The position numbers and the translations under genes were made by a program. Positions 1-7,962 of a stretch of DNA of 41,980 nucleotides are shown piece by piece. Each line of letters begins with the position of its first letter. The first letter of the stretch is position 1. The notes under the pieces were generated by a model. It did no database searches, had not been told where the DNA came from, and worked only from the letters and a program-made list of their open reading frames with translations. Source of the stretch: Thiomargarita sp. (GTDB taxonomy: Bacteria > Pseudomonadota > Gammaproteobacteria > Beggiatoales > Beggiatoaceae); contig DYRG01000024.1 in the NCBI GenBank assembly GCA_020718845.1, positions 1-41,980 of the forward strand. The letters are read 5' to 3'.

Positions 1-1
1 T

Positions 2-57
2 TTGAGGATTTGAGGATTTGAGGATTTGAGGATTTGAGGATTTGAGGATTTGAGGAT
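2..57. repeat. 8-bp tandem repeat (TTGAGGAT) x7
   Basis: Seven perfect head-to-tail copies of TTGAGGAT open the window; the array may continue beyond its left edge. It is non-coding and sits about 215 bp before the first gene. A single partial copy of the same motif occurs near position 17472. No function is evident. Confidence 0.9.
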
Positions 58-63
58 TGCATG

Positions 64-80
64 GCATTTCTCCGAAATGC
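64..80. other. Short hairpin beside octamer array
   Basis: GCATTTC-TCC-GAAATGC is a perfect 7-bp stem with a 3-nt loop directly after the octamer array. It is followed by GGGTTGAAAAAA rather than a T-run, so it is a weak terminator candidate at best. The remaining 190 bp to the first gene is AT-rich with nothing else recognisable. Confidence 0.4.
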
Positions 81-270
81 GGGTTGAAAAAACGCCATTC
101 TAAAATAAATTAATTTTACTGTCAAAAATAAAATCAAGATCAAGATATTAAAACGGTGTCTTTAATTTTACAAAGGATTAAAACCCAAATGATTTTTTAA
201 ATATGAAAAACGGGGATTTTTTGGTAATATACCGCTGGAGAATTTTAAATACCACTAATGAGAATTTTTT

Positions 271-1374
271 ATGAAATTTGTTTTACTTTGCAAACGCTAT
301 TATACAAACAAAGATTTGATTCTTGATAAGTTTGGAAGACTTTTCTATTTGCCTGTTGAATTAAAAAAGCAAGGGTTTGAAGTAGTGGTCATTGCAGCCG
401 ATTACAGAAACAATTTTTCTTTACATCAAACGATAGAAGGGGTTGATTTTTATTCTATTCCTTTAAATCTAGCCAATATTTTTTCTTTCTTTACGCATAC
501 TAATAAAATAATTAAAGCAAATCAACCCGATATTTTAATGGCAAGTGGAGATACTCATTTTGGTGTAATTGGTTATGTTTTATCAAAACAACTTAAAATC
601 CCCTTTCTTTTTGATATTTATGATTTCTATCCTTCTTTTGGAACGAATAAATTACCTGGAATGAAAACCGCTTTTTATACATTATTGAAACGCGCTTCTT
701 TGTTGATTTGTGCAAGTGAACCACTCAAACAAATTAGCGAACAATACAATAAATCAGTTGTTATTATAGAAAACGGTGTTGATACCCAACTATTTAAACA
801 TTTTGATAAGAAAATTGCTCGACAAGCGTTGAATTTACCTTTAGATATTAAAATCGTGGGTTTTTTTGGTTCTTTAACTGAAAGAAGTGGTCCGCAATTA
901 ATTGAAGCGTGTAAGCTAGTCAAAGAACAATATCCTAATATGTTGCTTTTATTGGCGGGGAAGTTAGATTTAGCACCAGAAATGATTGATCAACCTTGGA
1001 TCAAGTATTTGGGATTTGTTTCTCAAACTGAAGTAGTTAAAATGATTAACGCTTGTGATGTTGTTACCTTGCCTTATGAATTAAAAGGCGACAATACTGC
1101 AAAACAAATTCAAATGTCGAATGCTTGCAAAATCGCAGAATATCTTGCTTGTCAAATCCCTGTAATAAGCACACGAGTTTCAAATTATCAGGAGTTCTTT
1201 CAACACGCCCCGCAAAGTTTCTGTGAAGCAAATGATTCAAATGATATGGCAAATGCCATTATTCTTCAATTTGAAATACCTCAAATTGAGCCATTTCCAG
1301 AACATTTAACGTGGGAAAATTTAACTAAAAAATTAATTCACCGCATCGATAATTTATTTAATAAATCATTATAA
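271..1374 (+). CDS. GT4-like glycosyltransferase
   Basis: 367-aa protein with a two-Rossmann GT-B architecture. The N-terminal half begins KFVLLCKRYY. The C-terminal nucleotide-sugar half has IVGFFGSLTERSGPQLIEA, then the polar stretch NACKIAEYLACQIPVISTRVSNYQEF, which resembles the E-x7-E donor-binding region of GT4 enzymes. No signal peptide or membrane segment is visible, so a cytoplasmic or membrane-peripheral enzyme is expected. It converges on the minus-strand glycosyltransferase gene and the two 3' ends overlap by 37 bp. It probably adds a sugar to a lipid- or nucleotide-linked acceptor in the same glycan pathway as its neighbours. Substrate is unknown. There is no strong Shine-Dalgarno, only GAG about 9 nt before the ATG. 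Confidence 0.8.
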   Translation: MKFVLLCKRYYTNKDLILDKFGRLFYLPVELKKQGFEVVVIAADYRNNFSLHQTIEGVDFYSIPLNLANIFSFFTHTNKIIKANQPDILMASGDTHFGVIGYVLSKQLKIPFLFDIYDFYPSFGTNKLPGMKTAFYTLLKRASLLICASEPLKQISEQYNKSVVIIENGVDTQLFKHFDKKIARQALNLPLDIKIVGFFGSLTERSGPQLIEACKLVKEQYPNMLLLLAGKLDLAPEMIDQPWIKYLGFVSQTEVVKMINACDVVTLPYELKGDNTAKQIQMSNACKIAEYLACQIPVISTRVSNYQEFFQHAPQSFCEANDSNDMANAIILQFEIPQIEPFPEHLTWENLTKKLIHRIDNLFNKSL

Positions 1375-2549
1375 CGATTTGCAATGATTTCCCAATCATA
1401 ATGTTGTAAAACAAAATTACGCCCATTTTTGCCTAAATTTTCTCGTAATTGAGCATCTTCAAAAAGTTGTTCTAATTTATTTGCAAGTTTTTCAACATTT
1501 TTTTGAGGAACAATTAACGCATTTTGTTGATCAGTTAAAATATCTTGCATCGCCGGCAAATCCGTTGCAATGATTGCGCATTCACAACCTAATGCTTCGA
1601 CTAAAACTAACCCAAATCCTTCTCGATCACCATCTTTTCCAATAATGGAAGGAAAAACAATAATTTCATGCTGTTGATATAATGCGGGTAATTGTGTGTT
1701 TTCGATAGCACCTAGAAATCTCACTTTTTGATTTATATTTAGATTTTCAATTTGTTTTTTTAATTGAATTTCATCTGTTCCACTTCCTACAATATTTAAA
1801 ATACTTTCGGGGTAGTTTTTTATAATTTTCTCAAATGCCTCCAAAAGATAAAATAAACCTTTTTTTTCAACTAATCTTCCCACAAATAAAATACTTTTTT
1901 TAGTTCTTTGAATATGAGGATTTGGAATAAAAATGTTTTGTAAATCAACCCCCATTGAAATCACTTCAATTTTATCTTCAGAAATCCCTAACTTTAAAAC
2001 TTCTTGTTTCATTGCTTGACTAACAACAGTTATTTTATCTACTTGATTTAAAACATAAATTTTTAGTTTTTTTAATAAACCACTATTTAATCCATATAAA
2101 TCTCCACCGTGTGAAGTACATACAATAGGGATTTGTTTTTTCATTAAACGAGTCACTAAAATAGCAACCAAACCTTGAGGAATAATCCAATGTGCATGAA
2201 TTACAGAAAAATCTTTATTTTTTAATAAATTATATAATGAAATGCACTCACCTAAAATAAACAAAGGAACTAACAAATATAACCAAGGATTTCTTTTAAG
2301 ATTTGCTAAAATGCCACCGTTATAAGCTAAAGTTTGAAAACGAGTGAAAAAATACTTAAATCTTGTTATCTCAATATTAGCAATATTTTCTTTTAATTGT
2401 GCATTTGGCGAATGAGGGGCTAAAAGATGAACATTGAAATGAGTTATTAAACGCTTGGACAATTCAAAAACAAACGGCGGTTCTCTATCACCTTCCCAAC
2501 GTGGAAAGGTCGACGTTAAAACCAATAAATTAGGTTTATTTTCTATCAT
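1338..2549 (-). CDS. GT4 family glycosyltransferase
   Basis: 403-aa GT-B glycosyltransferase starting MIENKPNLLVLTSTFPRWEG. Family marks: an acceptor-side HAHWIIPQGL, a TSHGGDL segment, SILFVGRLVEKKGLFYLLEA opening the donor domain, and the EGFGLVLVEALGC (E-x7-E) motif near residue 320. The frame stays open upstream to 2600. ATG 2549 is preferred because it overlaps the 3' end of the GT2 gene by 14 bp, the usual translational-coupling arrangement, and gives a family-typical N-terminus. It is the last gene of the pilin-linked minus-strand run. Likely cytoplasmic retaining glycosyltransferase; sugar and acceptor unknown. Confidence 0.85.
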   Translation of the reverse strand: MIENKPNLLVLTSTFPRWEGDREPPFVFELSKRLITHFNVHLLAPHSPNAQLKENIANIEITRFKYFFTRFQTLAYNGGILANLKRNPWLYLLVPLFILGECISLYNLLKNKDFSVIHAHWIIPQGLVAILVTRLMKKQIPIVCTSHGGDLYGLNSGLLKKLKIYVLNQVDKITVVSQAMKQEVLKLGISEDKIEVISMGVDLQNIFIPNPHIQRTKKSILFVGRLVEKKGLFYLLEAFEKIIKNYPESILNIVGSGTDEIQLKKQIENLNINQKVRFLGAIENTQLPALYQQHEIIVFPSIIGKDGDREGFGLVLVEALGCECAIIATDLPAMQDILTDQQNALIVPQKNVEKLANKLEQLFEDAQLRENLGKNGRNFVLQHYDWEIIANRYNDLLNKLSMR

Positions 2550-3402
2550 GATCTTTTTGAATATATAAAAGCTGGGTGATTTGTTCAGAAACCAATCCAA
2601 TTAAGAAAATAAACAATGAAGTTGTAAAGAGCAACATTCCCATATTCGTAAAACGTCCAGCAGTGAGAAACGTATAAGTATAATAACCTGTTCCTAACCC
2701 TAGAAATAACAAACTTAATGGTCCGAATAATTTAAGCGGCGCGTACAAAGTTCCTATCTTAAAAATAATCATTAAGAAACGCACACCGTCTTTTAAAAGT
2801 TTTATGTGGCTTTTACCAATTCTTTGATGCGCTTTGATTGGAAGATAACCAACGCTATAACCCGCTCTAAAAAACGCCATTGTAATGGTAGTTGGATAAG
2901 AAAATGTATTAGGCAATAATGGCAAAAATTCTTTAAATTTCTTTGCATTTACAATACGAAATCCCGACGTTAAATCTAATATATTTTGACCCGTCATCCA
3001 ACTCGCTAAGTTGTTATACAAACCATTACCCAAACGACGCGCAGTATTTGCTTGAGATTCTGCACCTCTTGCTCCCACCACCATATCAAATCCTTCGTGA
3101 TATTTTTCTAATAACCGAGAAATATCTTTTGGATCGTGTTGTCCATCGGCATCCATAAAAATTAAAATATCGCCAAGTGCTTGACGTGCACCACTTTTTA
3201 TTGCTGCGCCATTGCCCATATTGTAACGATGTTGAATTATTTTTGCATATTGTTGAGCAATAACAACAGAATCATCTTCAGACGCATCATCCACTACAAT
3301 TATTTCTGCTTCTGGAAATGAAGTTTTTAATTGTGGTAGTAATGTTTTTAAACTCTCGCTTTCATTTCTGCAAGGTAGAATAATGCTTAGTAAATTGCTC
3401 AT
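2536..3402 (-). CDS. GT2 polyprenyl-phosphate sugar transferase (DPM1-like)
   Basis: 288 aa. Residues 1-210 form a GT-A domain: LLSIILPCRNESESLKTLLP at the N-terminus, IIVVDDASEDDS, then the metal-binding DADGQHDP. This is the layout of dolichyl/undecaprenyl-phosphate mannose or glucose synthases. Two hydrophobic C-terminal segments (about 222-245 and 255-275) would anchor it to the inner membrane. Such enzymes load one sugar onto polyprenyl phosphate for a GT-C enzyme acting on the periplasmic side, and a GT-C-like gene lies directly upstream with an ATGA 4-bp overlap. The sugar cannot be read from sequence. Confidence 0.88.
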   Translation of the reverse strand: MSNLLSIILPCRNESESLKTLLPQLKTSFPEAEIIVVDDASEDDSVVIAQQYAKIIQHRYNMGNGAAIKSGARQALGDILIFMDADGQHDPKDISRLLEKYHEGFDMVVGARGAESQANTARRLGNGLYNNLASWMTGQNILDLTSGFRIVNAKKFKEFLPLLPNTFSYPTTITMAFFRAGYSVGYLPIKAHQRIGKSHIKLLKDGVRFLMIIFKIGTLYAPLKLFGPLSLLFLGLGTGYYTYTFLTAGRFTNMGMLLFTTSLFIFLIGLVSEQITQLLYIQKDHDRK

Positions 3403-5306
3403 GGTGTTGATTTCTCAAGTTTGGTTATCGCAATGTTTTCTAATCGATCCAAATGTTCTTGATGAATACGATTTTGAATCATACTAAATTCTAAGCGTAA
3501 TTGTTTAATGTATTTAAGGGCTTCTTCAAACGCCCCCATTTCCATTATCCAACCGAGTTTTTGCAATTTTGCAATATCTTTTTTGGGAACATTATGTTTT
3601 AGTGCTTCCTCTATTTTTTGAAGTGCAGAAACGTAATGTCCTTGAAAGGCTTCCCAATTAGCATACCACATAGAAATTACGCCCCGATTATTCTTCATTT
3701 GAGGATTATTCCACAACAGAGAAAGAATATTTGTCATGATTTCAGGCGAGAAACGTTGGCATTTTCCACTAACATAAGTATCTAATAAATTTTGAACGCC
3801 TGTCACAGCACCATCATTATCGGGAGGATTGTTAAGCCGTTGATATACCAAGTTGAAATCAGGCGGTTCTATTTCTGGATATTCACAAGCCACATCTATC
3901 CAGAAAATATAAGGCGCAACATCCTTTGGAAATACATCAACCATGTGTTTGTAACGCTCGATACTTTTCTCAGGTTGTTTCATGTACAAATACATCGTTG
4001 AAACATGAGATTGTGCATAACGAGAAAGCGGTTTTTCTTCTGCCCAATGCACTGCTTGTAGAAATGGATCGCGCCATAAACTTATTTCTAACAACGTTGC
4101 ACTTAAAATCAGAGCAACCCAACCGATACTAAAACCTAACATTGCTTTACGAATTAATGGGGTTAGTTTCTCTGATTGTAATAATGCAAGCATTCCCAAT
4201 ACAACGCCAACCACAGGTCCTAATAACGCTAAATAATTACGATGCTCAAAATATAAAACCAAAGGAAGAAAGGTCGATTCTAATGCGTGACCAGCAAAGA
4301 ACCATAAAATCCCAAATGCTAAAATCGGGGCTTTTTTTCTAAAGATAATTGCTACAAAAAAACTCGTAATAATTGTAATAACACTAAATAACGTTGAAAT
4401 GGGCGTGAACAAATCCTTTGAAACAACATAATCGTCTTGAAATAAATTGAATTTCATAAAATACCCAGGAATAAAGATATTTCCTATGTAATTCAATAAA
4501 ATGCGGCTTTCTGTTAATAACCGTTCAGAAAACGTAAATAACCGATAACTGTAATCTCTTTCTGGATGAAAAGTAAGCGCAAAATAACTTGCAATAATAA
4601 GCAACGGTGCATAAATAAAAACTGCTTTCCAATACAACCAATAACGCGGTTTGGGTAAATTACTTAATACAGTTGCTTCAACTACCCACAAATATAATAA
4701 AATCAATACACCATTTTCTTTACTAAAAATTGCAAGTAATCCGCTTATAACAAGTCCTACAGATGCAACGAGATAACCTTGTAAGTATTTCTCTTGAATA
4801 AGTAATTCTCGCCCTTTTAAATAAAACAACAATCCAAATACAATAAACAAAATAGAGAGTTGTGCCATACGTTGAATGACATATAACACAGTAGAAACTT
4901 GAATGGGTGATAATGTCCAAATTGCGGTGCAAATAAAGCTCACTAGAAATACTGTTCTTAACGGATATTTTAATAACCGTCCAATCATCATTAAAAGATT
5001 ATAAATTAATCCCGCAATTAACAAATGAATTGCAATATTGATATATTTGAAAGAGGTTGCATTCGGATATGAGTCGGCTTGTAATGCAAAGCTAAACAGA
5101 GAAATAGGTCTTCCCAAAGGTCCAGCCGTACCCGCTTGAATAAACTCCAAAATATTCTGATGCTTTTTAACTTGCGTAAGCTCCGACAAATTCGGATCGT
5201 CATCCAGAATAAGCAGCGGACTTATTCCAAAACTATACAAACCTCCGCAAAGCATAAGAAACAAAAGAATCGCAGAAATCCGAAAAACTTTAGATTGAAT
5301 AGGCAT
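3399..5306 (-). CDS. Polytopic GT-C-like protein with helical-repeat tail; pilin glycosyltransferase candidate
   Basis: 635 aa. After TM1 (about 10-30) comes a periplasmic acidic motif LILDDDPNLSEL, in the place where GT-C enzymes (PMT, ArnT, TMTC types) keep catalytic acids. About ten further hydrophobic helices run to residue 410. The last 200 residues are soluble and helical (ARYAQSHVSTMYLYMKQPEK, EEALKHNVPKKDIAKLQKLG), TPR-like in spacing. The gene follows the pilin gene after a terminator and overlaps the DPM1-like gene. By analogy with the oligosaccharide or arabinosyl transferases encoded next to pilA in Pseudomonas (TfpO, TfpW), it may transfer a lipid-linked sugar to pilin. Function is inferred. 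No good Shine-Dalgarno precedes ATG 5306. Confidence 0.7.
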   Translation of the reverse strand: MPIQSKVFRISAILLFLMLCGGLYSFGISPLLILDDDPNLSELTQVKKHQNILEFIQAGTAGPLGRPISLFSFALQADSYPNATSFKYINIAIHLLIAGLIYNLLMMIGRLLKYPLRTVFLVSFICTAIWTLSPIQVSTVLYVIQRMAQLSILFIVFGLLFYLKGRELLIQEKYLQGYLVASVGLVISGLLAIFSKENGVLILLYLWVVEATVLSNLPKPRYWLYWKAVFIYAPLLIIASYFALTFHPERDYSYRLFTFSERLLTESRILLNYIGNIFIPGYFMKFNLFQDDYVVSKDLFTPISTLFSVITIITSFFVAIIFRKKAPILAFGILWFFAGHALESTFLPLVLYFEHRNYLALLGPVVGVVLGMLALLQSEKLTPLIRKAMLGFSIGWVALILSATLLEISLWRDPFLQAVHWAEEKPLSRYAQSHVSTMYLYMKQPEKSIERYKHMVDVFPKDVAPYIFWIDVACEYPEIEPPDFNLVYQRLNNPPDNDGAVTGVQNLLDTYVSGKCQRFSPEIMTNILSLLWNNPQMKNNRGVISMWYANWEAFQGHYVSALQKIEEALKHNVPKKDIAKLQKLGWIMEMGAFEEALKYIKQLRLEFSMIQNRIHQEHLDRLENIAITKLEKSTP

Positions 5307-5340
5307 AGTATGAATTTAAAATTAAAAGAAAATTACACAA

Positions 5341-5370
5341 ATAAAAACCCGCCCAAAATGAGCGGGTTCT
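5341..5370 (-). terminator. Rho-independent terminator after pilin
   Basis: On the minus strand ACCCGC, an 8-9 nt loop, GCGGGT and then TTTTTAT. It lies between the pilin stop (5391) and the GT-C start (5306). It would give abundant pilin mRNA with lower read-through into the glycosylation genes. Confidence 0.8.
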
Positions 5371-5390
5371 ATTACACTGAACAGATTAAA

Positions 5391-5789
5391 TTATTTCTTA
5401 CATGCGGTTGGCAAATAAGCAGGAGAAACAGTACTATTTGAACAAGTCCAAGTTTTAGCAGCTGAATCATAAGTTAATTTGATGTCACCAGAGATGCTTG
5501 CATCTTTCATGTTAGCTTTATAACCCATACCATCAATAGCAACAGCAGTGGTGTATTTACCGCTTAATTTACCACCCAATTGATCTTTGATGTTAGTAGG
5601 CCATGTGCCTCTGCTTCCGAACCATTCTTCGGTTGGGGTTTTTAAGCCCGCTAATAAGCCTAAAGCTTCAGCAACTTGTGAACGTTTCAAGTAATCACTG
5701 TATGCTGGGATAGCAACGGCTGCCAAAATACCGATAATCGCCACAACGATCATCAATTCAATTAAGGTAAAACCTTTTTGAGTTTTCAT
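5391..5789 (-). CDS. pilA: Type IV major pilin
   Basis: 132 aa. Leader MKTQKG is followed by [20 protein letters not shown], the class III signal cut by PilD after Gly6. It has Glu5 of the mature protein and the hydrophobic N-terminal helix of type IVa pilins. Cys116 and Cys130 would close the C-terminal D-region loop; the loop residues SNSTVSP are Ser/Thr-rich and could carry a glycan. A strong GGAG Shine-Dalgarno sits 8 nt before the ATG. Glycosylation-type genes follow downstream, and a 10-bp repeat array lies upstream. Major versus minor pilin cannot be proven, but length and sequence fit PilA. Confidence 0.93.
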   Translation of the reverse strand: MKTQKGFTLIELMIVVAIIGILAAVAIPAYSDYLKRSQVAEALGLLAGLKTPTEEWFGSRGTWPTNIKDQLGGKLSGKYTTAVAIDGMGYKANMKDASISGDIKLTYDSAAKTWTCSNSTVSPAYLPTACKK

Positions 5790-5970
5790 GGTAATACTCC
5801 TTCAATAATTGTTTCTAGGAAAATCTAACATACGCCATCTAAATACGGGTACGTCAGTAATGATTGCAGATAATGCCTTCGTAATCAATACAAGCAAATT
5901 GTATGCCAATAATTAACTATCTAATTTTTAAACGATTTTTTTAAGCAAATATTCAACTATTCAAAATAAG

Positions 5971-6018
5971 TGTTCAAAAATGTTCAAAAGTGTTCAAAAG
6001 TGTTCAAAAGTGTTCAAA
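5971..6018. repeat. 10-bp tandem repeat (TGTTCAAAAG), short array of 5
   Basis: Five head-to-tail TGTTCAAAAG units (the first ends AA, the last is partial). They lie about 180 bp upstream of the pilin start, in the pilin promoter side of the intergenic region. Confidence 0.9.
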
Positions 6019-6090
6019 CATAATTCATTGATTTAAAATGATATTTTCCAATATAAAAATTAATATATTGATTTTTAACGATTAAAAAAG

Positions 6091-6220
6091 TGTTCAAAAG
6101 TGTTCAAAAGTGTTCAAAAGTGTTCAAAAGTGTTCAAAAGTGTTCAAAAGTGTTCAAAAGTGTTCAAAAGTGTTCAAAAGTGTTCAAAAGTGTTCAAAAG
6201 TGTTCAAAAGTGTTCAAAAT
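6091..6220. repeat. 10-bp tandem repeat (TGTTCAAAAG) x13
   Basis: Thirteen units, twelve perfect and the last TGTTCAAAAT, ending 4 bp before the protease terminator hairpin. The A4 tract recurs every 10 bp, close to one helical turn, so intrinsic curvature is expected. The array is open in frame on the plus strand but encodes only a low-complexity artefact. Separated from the 5-unit array by 72 bp of AT-rich DNA. Confidence 0.92.
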
Positions 6221-6243
6221 AAAAAAGGGGCTTACGCCCCTTA
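6221..6243 (-). terminator. Terminator of degP
   Basis: AAGGGGC-TTAC-GCCCCTT, a 7-bp stem 6 bp after the protease stop codon. On the minus strand the stem is followed by a T-run (complement of A6 at 6221-6226). Confidence 0.85.
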
Positions 6244-6247
6244 GTTT

Positions 6248-7753
6248 TTACTCTTTATCTTTCTTGGGCTTAGGGGTTTTGATTGCTAAAAACAGCGCAG
6301 AGCCTTGCCGTTGAATTAACAAAGGAATGGTTTGACCTGCCGTTAAGCCTTCGGTTAATTCCATGAAATGTTTAACGTTTTCGACTTTTGCACGATTAAA
6401 TTGAGTAATCACGTCGCCGATGCGCAAACCAGTATCACCCGCGGGGCTGTCGGAGTCGATTTTACGCACGATCACGCCACCTTCTGCTAAATCGAGCTTT
6501 TTACGCTCTTCATCGGTTAAATTTGCGACAGATAAGCCCAAACGCTCATCTTTTTCTCCTCTCATTTTGCCACCCGATGGTGAATTCATGCTTTCGAGTT
6601 TGCTGTCGGCGGGCAATTCAGCGACGGTGACTTGTAAAGTGATTTCTTTGCCTTGGCGCATCACTTTCACAGGAACGGCAGAACCAACGGCGGTCGAACC
6701 CACAATTGGGGGTAAATCGTGAGAATAAACGACATCTATCCCATTGAATTGTAAGACAATATCGCCCACTTCGAAACCAGCGGTTTTCGCAGGACCGTCC
6801 ATAATTTTAGAGATTAAAGCACCGTAAGGCTTTGACATTCCAAAAGATTCTGCCAAATCACGGTTCACATCTTGAATTAATACGCCCAACCAACCGCGTG
6901 CGACTTTGCCTTTTTCTTTAATTTGTTGTAACACGCTCACCGCGATATCGATGGGGATCGTGAAAGATAAGCCCATAAAACCGCCCGTTCTGCTGTAAAT
7001 TTGAGCATTTACGCCGACCACTTCGCCTTGTAGATTAAAGAGCGGACCGCCAGAATTACCTGGGTTAATCGCAACGTCGGTTTGGATGAAAGGAATGTAA
7101 TTGCTGTTTCCGTCGGGCAAACTGCGACCTTTCGCGCTGACGATGCCAGCCGTCACTGAGTGATCAAATCCAAACGGTGAACCAATCGCCAACACCCATT
7201 CGCCGACTTTGAGTTTTTGAGAAGACCCTAATTTAACAGTGGGCAAATTGGTTGCTTCGACCTTTAATAAAGCCAAATCGCTGCGTTCATCGCTGCCGAT
7301 CAATTTCGCTTCTAATTCACGACGATCACTTAATTTAACAACAATTTTTTCAGCATTATCAATAACATGGTGATTAGTGACGATATAACCGTCTGCTGAC
7401 ATAATAAAGCCAGAACCTAATGCCAAACCTTTGCGGCGCGGAGAAGGCATGGGATTTTCGCTGTGATTGTCGTCGTCTTCATCCATGAATTTGCGGAAAA
7501 AATCAAAAAACGGGCTGTTTTCTGGAATTCCAAAATCACGAGGTGAAGGACGTTGTTTTCCCGAATCACCTTTTTTTTCTTTATCTTTGCTTTCAGAAGA
7601 GGATTTGACGGCGGTCGTACTAATATTAACGACAGCGGCACTATTTTGCTCAACTAATGCAGTAAAATCAGGGAGTTCCTTTGCTGGAATACCCGCGCAC
7701 GAACTCGTTGACCAAATGGTTAACACACTAAATAAAAAGAGAAGTTTTCGCAT
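6248..7753 (-). CDS. degP: DegP/MucD-type periplasmic serine protease (Do family)
   Basis: 501 aa. Signal sequence RKLLFLFSVLTIWSTSSCAG at the N-terminus, then a long low-complexity linker (about 50-105) rich in K, E, S and P. The trypsin-like domain carries the triad His129 (IVTNHHV), Asp159 (RSDLALLKV) and Ser234 (NPGNSGGPL). Two PDZ domains follow (about 275-370 and 405-495). The start of the mature chain (LPDFTALVEQNSAAVVNIST) resembles MucD closely. Expected role: degrading or refolding damaged envelope proteins. Shine-Dalgarno AAGGAG lies 7 nt before the ATG. Cys19 is not in a canonical lipobox, so lipidation is not claimed. No two-component or sigma-E genes are adjacent. Confidence 0.93.
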   Translation of the reverse strand: MRKLLFLFSVLTIWSTSSCAGIPAKELPDFTALVEQNSAAVVNISTTAVKSSSESKDKEKKGDSGKQRPSPRDFGIPENSPFFDFFRKFMDEDDDNHSENPMPSPRRKGLALGSGFIMSADGYIVTNHHVIDNAEKIVVKLSDRRELEAKLIGSDERSDLALLKVEATNLPTVKLGSSQKLKVGEWVLAIGSPFGFDHSVTAGIVSAKGRSLPDGNSNYIPFIQTDVAINPGNSGGPLFNLQGEVVGVNAQIYSRTGGFMGLSFTIPIDIAVSVLQQIKEKGKVARGWLGVLIQDVNRDLAESFGMSKPYGALISKIMDGPAKTAGFEVGDIVLQFNGIDVVYSHDLPPIVGSTAVGSAVPVKVMRQGKEITLQVTVAELPADSKLESMNSPSGGKMRGEKDERLGLSVANLTDEERKKLDLAEGGVIVRKIDSDSPAGDTGLRIGDVITQFNRAKVENVKHFMELTEGLTAGQTIPLLIQRQGSALFLAIKTPKPKKDKE

Positions 7754-7962
7754 AATTGCTCCTTAATTTTCCAAATAAAAAATAGAGGTCATCATAGCAT
7801 GATTTTTGAAAACCACGCCTCAAACCGTTTAGTGAGAGTATAATCTTTTTATGGTTTTTCAAGCCCTCTCGTCGTTATAATTCAACCGTTCAGCGGGAAC
7901 AACACCTTTTATAAACCTTTTTTGCATTAAACTATATTTTTAAACTATTGGAGAAATTTTTT

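Noticed and set aside
5860-5890. Sigma-54-like GGC...TGC upstream of pilA (AAGGCATTATCTGCAA on the minus strand)
   Set aside because: Only 8 nt separate the GG and GC, where sigma-54 needs 10; no other convincing -24/-12 pair was found.
5971-6220. CRISPR-like appearance of the 10-bp repeats
   Set aside because: Units are contiguous with no spacers and far too short for CRISPR repeats.
6090-6314. Plus-strand reading frame across the 10-bp repeats
   Set aside because: It translates only the repeat and then antisense of degP; it has no ribosome site.
7675-7753. Lipoprotein signal in the DegP-like protease (Cys19)
   Set aside because: TSSC lacks the Leu/Val at -3 required for a normal lipobox; an ordinary signal peptide explains it.
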